Below are positions 1-4,429 of a stretch of 9,310 bases of DNA, piece by piece (the first letter of the stretch is position 1; the number at the start of each line of letters is the position of its first letter). Source of the DNA: Desulfobacteraceae bacterium (GTDB lineage Bacteria; Desulfobacterota; DSM-4660; Desulfatiglandales; HGW-15); NCBI GenBank assembly GCA_003819975.1, contig RPPU01000130.1, positions 1 to 9,310 on the forward strand. Reading direction: 5' to 3'. Below the pieces are notes generated by a model. It ran no database searches and was not told the DNA's origin. It saw only the letters and a program-made list of their open reading frames with translations. The position numbers and the translations under genes were made by a program.

Positions 1-501
1 ATGCTGCTTGATCATTTCCTTGATCTCTTGCTTGCTCATTTCAAGCATGGGTCTGAATCTTTGCAGGCGTTGGGGAACCGTTGAGGGGCCGTGCCCATGA
101 TCGACATCCACCGCGCCTACGCGGCCGCAATCCATCAACTGGAAACCGGCGATCGCTTTTTCGGCATGAATCGCGTCGGCCAGCCTTTTTAGGCCGGGAA
201 TGAATTTGTCGTGCCAGCAGGCGGCCTGACCCACATAGCCCTGGCCCATGCGGGCTTCATCCATGTAGACCCCTTGCATAAAGCAGATACCTCCGACCAC
301 GCCTCTGGCTCTGCTTTGCATGTAGGCGACATCCGCGTCCGCGACCGTCCCGTCGTGATGATTGAAATTATCTTCGGTGGCCGCGTACACAATCCGGTTG
401 GGGATTGTCAGGTCGCGCAACTGATAGGGTTTGAACAAATGGGGGTATTTCTTCGCCCCCGGATACGATGAGTAATCCCATTTAAAAAGTAACTTTGCCA
501 T
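1..501 (-). CDS. Old Yellow Enzyme-type NADH:flavin oxidoreductase, N-terminal part (3' end beyond window)
   Basis: The 167 visible residues are the first half of an FMN-binding TIM-barrel oxidoreductase of the OYE / 2,4-dienoyl-CoA reductase / enoate reductase family, which reduces activated C=C bonds with NAD(P)H. Family hallmarks are LFKPYQLRDLTIPNRIV (residues 22-38), the DGTVADADVAYMQSRARG stretch (50-67), IPGLKRLADAIHAEKA (101-116) and a QL-x3-GR motif (121-127). The start ATG at 499-501 is fixed by a strong AAGGAGG Shine-Dalgarno 8 nt upstream. Two features are odd: the usual MAPM segment after NRIV reads YAATED, and the common QLNHAGR reads QLMDCGR, so the FMN/substrate-facing His is Asp. 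The frame stays open to the left edge, so it cannot be told whether the C-terminal 4Fe-4S and FAD/NAD domains of the FadH/BaiCD type are present. The gene lies 69 bp after the TetR gene and may be cotranscribed with it. Family call is secure; substrate is unknown. Confidence 0.88.
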   Translation of the reverse strand, partial: MAKLLFKWDYSSYPGAKKYPHLFKPYQLRDLTIPNRIVYAATEDNFNHHDGTVADADVAYMQSRARGVVGGICFMQGVYMDEARMGQGYVGQAACWHDKFIPGLKRLADAIHAEKAIAGFQLMDCGRVGAVDVDHGHGPSTVPQRLQRFRPMLEMSKQEIKEMIKQH

Positions 502-507
502 TGATAA

Positions 508-516
508 CCCCTCCTT
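508..516 (-). promoter_or_regulatory. Strong ribosome binding site for the flavin oxidoreductase
   Basis: The minus strand reads AAGGAGGGG here, ending with the usual 8-nt spacing (measured from AAGGAGG) before the ATG at 499-501. It decides the start of the flavin oxidoreductase. It is the strongest Shine-Dalgarno in the window and overlaps one arm of the inverted repeat at 515-531. Confidence 0.8.
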
Positions 517-531
517 TACGAATTCGGTAAA
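515..531. repeat. Short inverted repeat next to the RBS, possible operator
   Basis: TTTAC and GTAAA arms flank a GAATTCG centre, giving an almost symmetric 17-bp site that overlaps the Shine-Dalgarno of the flavin oxidoreductase. It lies in the 69-bp gap behind the TetR gene. TetR-family proteins bind palindromes of about this size, so it could be an operator. No second copy was seen upstream of the regulator, which weakens the idea. Confidence 0.3.
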
Positions 532-546
532 AAAATGAATACTTGA

Positions 547-581
547 AGAGCGGTTGCAAAAAAAAGCTTTTTAACCGCTCT
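547..581 (-). other. Hairpin overlapping the stop codon of the TetR gene
   Basis: The arms AGAGCGGTT (547-555) and AACCGCTCT (573-581) are perfect 9-bp complements around a 17-nt A/T-rich centre that contains the self-complementary AAAAAGCTTTTT. The TAA stop of the regulator (571-573) overlaps the base of one arm. In minus-strand transcripts it would form a stem between the regulator and the flavin oxidoreductase. No U-run follows the stem directly, so it is not a standard intrinsic terminator. It could partially attenuate transcription or protect the mRNA end. Confidence 0.45.
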
Positions 582-1278
582 GGGAAACGCCGGCTGAACC
601 GTCCTGAGCCGGTTCACAGTCCGGATGATCGGTCTTCTGCTTTATGAGATTTTCAGAAGGCATTGGTTTCGATAAACCGGCCGAATCATTTTGAAGGAAG
701 GCCTTCAACATGGTATTGAAAATTTCATCCAGATTATCGAAAAGAGAATAAGATTGATCTTTGAGCAGCCAGCGGATGACGACGTGGTCCATGGTTCCGA
801 CGAATATATCCCGGGCTGCGTAGGCGTTGAGGTCCGCGCGCATTTCACCGCCGGCGCGGCCCTCTTCAAAAATTTCTATCAGAGTAGCATAAAGCTTTTT
901 GACGTTGTCATACACTTCGGTTTTCATGAAATTGGCATTGGTTTTCAGAAACAGATAAACGATCTTGGCGTCCAGGGGGGACTGCTCGATCCGGCGCAGG
1001 TTCCACCAGAGAAATTTACGCAGTTTATTGGCCGAGCCCTGGATGCCGAACAGCTGCTCTTCCAGGTCTTGCAGCAACGCGGAAACCCACAGATGCGGGA
1101 TGGCCAGGAGCAGATCTTCTTTGCCTTGAAAATATTCGTAAAGGGCGGCTTCGGACAATCCGGCTTGTTTGGATATATCGACAATGGTCGTTTTCTGATA
1201 GCCCTGATCGGCGAACAGCTTTTTAGCCGATTCAATGATACGATCTTTGGTGCTTTCTTTTGATGCTTTATTGACCAT
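571..1278 (-). CDS. TetR/AcrR-family transcriptional regulator, FadR-like
   Basis: This 235-residue protein has an N-terminal TetR DNA-binding domain: RIIESAKKLFADQGYQKTT (13-31), then the helix-turn-helix DISKQAGLSEAALYEYFQGKED (34-55), with the conserved aromatic-YF-KED recognition-helix ending. The helical C-terminal domain contains GTMDHVVIRWLLKDQSYSL (161-179), which resembles the acyl-CoA-binding TetR repressors of the Bacillus FadR type as I recall them. A polar, low-complexity tail of about 38 residues (197-235) goes beyond the usual family length. The ATG at 1276-1278 gives a complete domain, but no clear Shine-Dalgarno precedes it. A candidate promoter lies about 110 bp upstream in an A+T-rich spacer. 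The flavin oxidoreductase follows, and fatty-acyl-type enzymes lie upstream, so a ligand such as an acyl- or aryl-acyl-CoA is a reasonable inference. Family assignment is firm; ligand and targets are not known. Confidence 0.92.
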   Translation of the reverse strand: MVNKASKESTKDRIIESAKKLFADQGYQKTTIVDISKQAGLSEAALYEYFQGKEDLLLAIPHLWVSALLQDLEEQLFGIQGSANKLRKFLWWNLRRIEQSPLDAKIVYLFLKTNANFMKTEVYDNVKKLYATLIEIFEEGRAGGEMRADLNAYAARDIFVGTMDHVVIRWLLKDQSYSLFDNLDEIFNTMLKAFLQNDSAGLSKPMPSENLIKQKTDHPDCEPAQDGSAGVSQSG

Positions 1279-1391
1279 TGTGAATAGACCAAAAGAACAT
1301 AATATGATTAAAATATTATTGCTATTAGGACATATAACACATTGTTATTATAAGATAAAAATAATCAATCTTTTTAATATATATAATTTAC

Positions 1392-1420
1392 TTAATATCA
1401 TTAGGAAAATTTTATGTCAA
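1392..1420 (-). promoter_or_regulatory. Candidate sigma-70 promoter for the TetR gene
   Basis: The minus strand has a perfect TTGACA (-35, 1420-1415), a 17-nt spacer and TATTAA (-10, 1397-1392), four of six matches to consensus. Transcription would start near 1385, leaving a leader of roughly 105 nt before the ATG at 1278. The A+T-rich DNA upstream could act as an UP element. A+T-rich DNA gives chance -10 matches, but the exact -35 at ideal spacing makes this the best promoter candidate seen in the window. Confidence 0.45.
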
Positions 1421-1434
1421 CAGGAAATTTTATG
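1403..1434. repeat. Tandem direct repeat overlapping the -35 box
   Basis: AGGAAAATTTTATG (1403-1416) is repeated as AGGAAATTTTATG (1422-1434), 19 bp start to start and differing by one A. The TTGACA -35 box (1415-1420) lies between and partly in the copies. The arrangement would suit a regulator binding two sites on one or two DNA faces, or an UP-like element. It may also be a chance local duplication in A+T-rich DNA. Confidence 0.5.
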
Positions 1435-1622
1435 ACCCACCAAAATTGTCGGCTAATTAATTTCGCTTGTCTAACAATAAGTTTTCCAATATTTATAATA
1501 AGTTATTTATTAATTTCAATATGTTATATAATTTTCAGTGTGCGGCAACCGATTTCGGCAGACCCTTATATGATCATGCTTCATAATTGCCGTTTACTAA
1601 ATAACATTAGGAACAGAGCCAA

Positions 1623-2177
1623 TCAGCCCTCATATCCGAAACCCGCATCAAAAATCTTAAGATTAGGTTTTTTTAATCTTTCCGGGCTTATTCTTTCAAT
1701 GGTGGCCCGCAATTCCGCTTGAGTCGCCAATTGGGTGCTATATCTTGAAAAATGGCCTAAAAGAGCCAGATTGGATGAAAGCGGCGCTCCCAGTTCAAGC
1801 GCCAGTTTGCCGGCCGGGATGGAGCGATATTGGATCTTGTTTTTATCCAAAAAAAGCTTGGCTTCTGCTCTGGGAAATGGGTTTGAATCGGTGTTCACGA
1901 AAAAGCCCGCACCCATGGCCAGAAAAGATAAATTCCGGTAGCCTTCATTTTCTTCGAGGGCCAGCAGCAGATCGGCCGATCCGGTTCGGACCAGAGAACT
2001 CATGGTTTCGCCGACCCGGATGTGGGAAACAACCGAACCGCCGCGCTGAGCCATGCCATGAGTCTCGGATCCCAAGATCGAATACCCTTTATCCAGCGCC
2101 GCTTGTGACAATACTTTGGACAAAAAAAGTATTCCCTGCCCGCCCAGACCGCAAAGTACGATGTTTAATGTCTTCAT
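1623..2177 (-). CDS. iorB: Indolepyruvate:ferredoxin oxidoreductase, beta subunit
   Basis: This 184-residue protein is a complete IorB, the gamma-type (POR_N/2-oxoacid oxidoreductase gamma) subunit that pairs with IorA to oxidise aryl pyruvates to aryl-acetyl-CoA with ferredoxin reduction in the cytoplasm. Diagnostic segments are the N-terminal IVLCGLGGQGILFLSKVL (6-23) and SETHGMAQRGGSVVSHIR (37-54), both typical of IorB. The start is the ATG at 2175-2177, which overlaps the iorA TGA as ATGA. A GGAGGT site lies 9 nt upstream, inside iorA. The frame is open further upstream, but that extension only reads through the ferredoxin part of iorA in another frame. The length is near the family's usual 185-200 residues. 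The overlap suggests translational coupling and equal subunit production. Assignment is secure; the true 2-oxo acid substrate is not. Confidence 0.95.
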   Translation of the reverse strand: MKTLNIVLCGLGGQGILFLSKVLSQAALDKGYSILGSETHGMAQRGGSVVSHIRVGETMSSLVRTGSADLLLALEENEGYRNLSFLAMGAGFFVNTDSNPFPRAEAKLFLDKNKIQYRSIPAGKLALELGAPLSSNLALLGHFSRYSTQLATQAELRATIERISPERLKKPNLKIFDAGFGYEG

Positions 2178-4042
2178 GATGCTTTTACCTCCACAATGGC
2201 TCCTTTGGGGCAAACCTGCAGACAAAGCCCGCAATCGGCACAGATCTCCCGGTTGATATTGATGCGGCCGAGCCCCTGATCGTGAAACAGAGCCGGGCAT
2301 TCAAAGCGCTCCAAGCAGAATTTGCATTCCACACAATCGTCCGTGACTGTGACTTTTTTCTTTTGCGGAATGGCTTCGGCCCGATAGGCAATGACGCAGG
2401 GATGTCGCGCGATGATCACGGCCACTCCGCCCTCCGGCGCTTCCGTATAATCGGCCGCTTTTTTAAGCACCCGGTTCATTTCTTCCAGGTTGTAGGGATC
2501 AACCACTTCCAGAAAATCGACTCCACACCCCTGCACCACCCTTTCCAGGCTGATGGTCTTGCCTTGAGTTCCGTCCGCCCGTGTGCCCAAGGCCGGAGTC
2601 GGCTGCATGCCGGTCATGGCCGTGATCAGGTTATCCAGAATCACCAGGATGAAACGGGAACCGTTATAAACGGCGTTCAATAAGCCGGCCGGCCCGGAAT
2701 GAAAAAAAGTCGAATCGCCCAAAGTGGCGACAATGGGTTGTTTGACGCCGTCCTGGGCAAAGGCATGATAAAAACCCGAGGCCATGGTAATGGAGGCGCC
2801 CATATCCAGGCAGGTGTCTACACCGCCCAGATTGAGCCCCAAAGTATAACAACCGATATCGGAAGAAAAAATCGCCTTGGGTCTGGCCTTGCGAATGGCA
2901 AAGAAAGAGGCCCGATGCGGACATCCGGGGCAAAGCGTGGGCCTGCGCATGGGCAGTTTCAAATTTTTGACCAATTCATCGACTTCCGGATTCTCAGCTT
3001 GACCCAGAACAGGTAAGGTCAATTCTTTTAAAACGTTGTTAACCAGTTTATAAATGACTTGCGGAACCAATTCGCCTTCCGAAGGAATATGACCGGAAAG
3101 CCGTCCCATTGTTTTGGACCGATCTCCGAGAAGATATTCGATCAAGGTATCGGTTTCTTCAATGACCAGCACTTTTTTACAAACTTTCATGAACTCATCC
3201 GCCAATGCTTGCGGAAAAGGATAAGGCGTCCCGATCTTCAATATTGGAATGTCCTTACGGTTGGCTTCGCTCAGAAGATCGCGGATAACCGCAAAAGGCA
3301 CGCCGGCCGCAATAATCCCCAACGGATAGGTCCGGCCCGGTTCCAGATTATGAGAATTATACTGAGTGAGGGTTTCAAATCGCTGAGCAATCTTTTTCAG
3401 TTTCTGATTCAGCTCGGTATGCAGAATCAGACGAAAACGGGGGGTCGCCGCCCAGCGCATGGGATTTTTTTCAAAAATTGCTTTTTGATCATGATTTTGG
3501 ATAGACTGAATCGTCACGTTCTGTCTGGCATGGCAGACCCGAATCGCCGGCCTGAGCACCACCGGCACTTGAAATTCTTCGGAGAGCGCCATGGCCGTTC
3601 CGGCCATGGCCCGGGCTTCCTCGGGGGTAGAGGGATCAAAGACCGGCACTTTGGCCAGACGGGCCATGAAACGGGTATCCTGTTCGGTCTGCGAAGAATG
3701 CGGACCGGGATCGTCGCAGGCAATGATTAAGAGTCCGCCCTTCATGCCGATATAGGCCGCGCTTGTCAGCGAATCGGCCGCCACATTCAAGCCGACTTGT
3801 TTCATGCAACAGGTCGCGCGCTTCCCGGCCACGGCCGCCGCATAAGCCGTATCCAGGGCCACTTTCTCATTGGTGGACCATTCCACATAGGTATCGAGCC
3901 CCTGTTCTTTTACAAAACGAACGACTTCCGGCAGGATTTCCGAACTGGGCGTGCCCGGATAAGCGGTCATGACCTGGCAGCCCGCTTCCAGGATACCCAG
4001 AGCAATGGCGCCGTTTCCCAAAAGGATCTCTTCGCGTTTCAT
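2174..4042 (-). CDS. iorA: Indolepyruvate:ferredoxin oxidoreductase, alpha subunit
   Basis: This 622-residue protein is a full-length IorA, the thiamine-pyrophosphate and iron-sulfur subunit that decarboxylates aryl pyruvates (from Trp, Phe, Tyr) and passes electrons to ferredoxin. In order it shows a pyrimidine-binding domain with AYPGTPSSEILPEV (27-40) and EWSTNEKVALD (54-64), a domain II with PYPFPQAL (273-280), the CPGCPHR motif (371-377), and the TPP site GDSTFFHSG (442-450) with ILDNLITAMTGMQ (468-480). The C-terminus carries two 4Fe-4S clusters: Cys570/573/576/582 and Cys601/604/607/611. All expected cluster cysteines are present, so it looks functional. The ATG at 4040-4042 starts at the expected place, but its GAGGG is only 3 nt upstream, a weak ribosome binding context. 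A 387-bp repeat-bearing spacer precedes the gene, so iorAB probably has its own promoter. In anaerobes the enzyme may run in either direction. Confidence 0.96.
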   Translation of the reverse strand: MKREEILLGNGAIALGILEAGCQVMTAYPGTPSSEILPEVVRFVKEQGLDTYVEWSTNEKVALDTAYAAAVAGKRATCCMKQVGLNVAADSLTSAAYIGMKGGLLIIACDDPGPHSSQTEQDTRFMARLAKVPVFDPSTPEEARAMAGTAMALSEEFQVPVVLRPAIRVCHARQNVTIQSIQNHDQKAIFEKNPMRWAATPRFRLILHTELNQKLKKIAQRFETLTQYNSHNLEPGRTYPLGIIAAGVPFAVIRDLLSEANRKDIPILKIGTPYPFPQALADEFMKVCKKVLVIEETDTLIEYLLGDRSKTMGRLSGHIPSEGELVPQVIYKLVNNVLKELTLPVLGQAENPEVDELVKNLKLPMRRPTLCPGCPHRASFFAIRKARPKAIFSSDIGCYTLGLNLGGVDTCLDMGASITMASGFYHAFAQDGVKQPIVATLGDSTFFHSGPAGLLNAVYNGSRFILVILDNLITAMTGMQPTPALGTRADGTQGKTISLERVVQGCGVDFLEVVDPYNLEEMNRVLKKAADYTEAPEGGVAVIIARHPCVIAYRAEAIPQKKKVTVTDDCVECKFCLERFECPALFHDQGLGRININREICADCGLCLQVCPKGAIVEVKAS

Positions 4043-4076
4043 GTTCCCTCGCTTCGGTGAAAAGGATTAAAATCAT

Positions 4077-4150
4077 TTCACCACCAAGACACGAAGACAC
4101 AAAGTTAAAACAAAATAAAAATCTTTGTGTCTTTACGTCTTCGTGGTGAA
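4077..4150. repeat. 28-bp inverted repeat (MITE-like hairpin)
   Basis: The left arm (4077-4104, beginning TTCACCACCAAGACAC) and the right arm (4123-4150, ending CGTCTTCGTGGTGAA) match as inverted copies at 24 of 28 positions around an 18-nt A-rich loop. The arm sequence, of CACCACGAAGACACGAAGAC type, is one I recall as a dispersed intergenic repeat in many environmental bacterial genomes. It lies 35 bp before the iorA start, so a transcript from further upstream would contain the hairpin in the leader. It lacks a U-run and is not a typical terminator. Confidence 0.8.
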
Positions 4151-4319
4151 TTCATATTCTTTCTCCAATATCTTAATCTCAAACCCTTATTTTTTATCGT
4201 GCATCGCTGCCGGGCCATGTGCCTCTACAATCTTTTCTTTTGCCGCACTACTAAATCTTTGGTCAAGTCCTGATTTTAAGTTGTCGCATTTTTAAGATGA
4301 TTCAACTGAATGGACACCT

Positions 4320-4378
4320 TTTGGAGTGCGCGGACGCGTCCGCGCTTTTAAAGCGGCGACGCGTCGCCGCATTCCAAA
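4320..4378. repeat. Double-palindrome repeat element (REP/MITE-like)
   Basis: Two perfect 18-bp palindromes, GCGCGGACGCGTCCGCGC (4328-4345) and GCGGCGACGCGTCGCCGC (4353-4370), are joined by TTTTAAA. Outer arms TTTGGAGT (4320-4327) and ATTCCAAA (4371-4378) are complementary except for one G/A position. The two palindromes differ at four positions, yet each remains fully self-complementary. The element can form two small hairpins or a cruciform-like fold. Its G+C content contrasts sharply with the A+T-rich spacer. It looks like a dispersed palindromic repeat, not a terminator. Confidence 0.8.
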
Positions 4379-4394
4379 TCTCTTTTCCCTCATT

Positions 4395-4422
4395 CTGGCT
4401 GCTGACTTCTGACTTCTGGCTA
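4395..4422. repeat. Heptamer tandem repeat, four units
   Basis: Four 7-bp units follow each other: CTGGCTG, CTGACTT, CTGACTT, CTGGCTA. They start 7 bp beyond the stop codon of the fusion gene (4430-4432). On the coding strand the motif reads as AGAAGTCAG-type repeats, which I recall as common in intergenic DNA of Desulfobacterota-like genomes. No function is evident. Confidence 0.65.
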
Positions 4423-4429
4423 CTTTCTA

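Larger units (their letters stand above)
1279..1622. other. A+T-rich intergenic region between iorB and the TetR gene
   Basis: This 344-bp spacer is far richer in A+T than the coding sequence on either side, especially 1290-1540. I see no convincing gene. It holds a sigma-70-like promoter candidate and a tandem direct repeat (listed separately). No good intrinsic terminator for iorB was found: the only nearby stem is a weak CCGA/TCGG pair around 1548-1560 without a U-run. The region probably carries the control sequences of the regulator. Confidence 0.7.
4043..4429. other. Repeat-bearing intergenic region upstream of iorA
   Basis: This 387-bp spacer separates the fusion enzyme from iorA. It contains a 28-bp inverted repeat (4077-4150), two adjoining perfect 18-bp palindromes (4320-4378) and a heptamer tandem (4395-4422), listed separately. 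Between the first two, 4187-4291 on the minus strand is open for 34 codons and reads rather coding-like (containing SSAAKEKIVEAHGPAAMHD), but it is preceded by an in-frame stop and has no start, so it may be a gene remnant or chance. No strong promoter for iorA stood out. Confidence 0.65.

Noticed and set aside
1414..1722. Plus-strand frame of 102 codons with a hydrophobic stretch, resembling a small membrane protein, preceded by AGGA.
   Set aside because: It lies in A+T-rich DNA, which readily gives hydrophobic codons, and its last 100 bp run antisense through the iorB coding end. No family is recognisable.
2178..2300. Upstream extension of iorB to an earlier Met at 2298-2300.
   Set aside because: The extension reads the ferredoxin-domain DNA of iorA out of frame. 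The ATG at 2175-2177 has a GGAGGT site and starts the family at its usual N-terminus.
3059..3730. Plus-strand open frame of 223 codons opposite iorA.
   Set aside because: Antisense to the conserved IorA protein, rich in His/Arg/Gly as expected of a shadow frame, with no recognisable family.
4098..4165. Sixteen-codon minus-strand frame starting at the ATG at 4153-4155 with a good Shine-Dalgarno, just upstream of iorA.
   Set aside because: Most of its codons come from the arm and loop of the inverted repeat at 4077-4150, so a real leader peptide is unlikely without further evidence.
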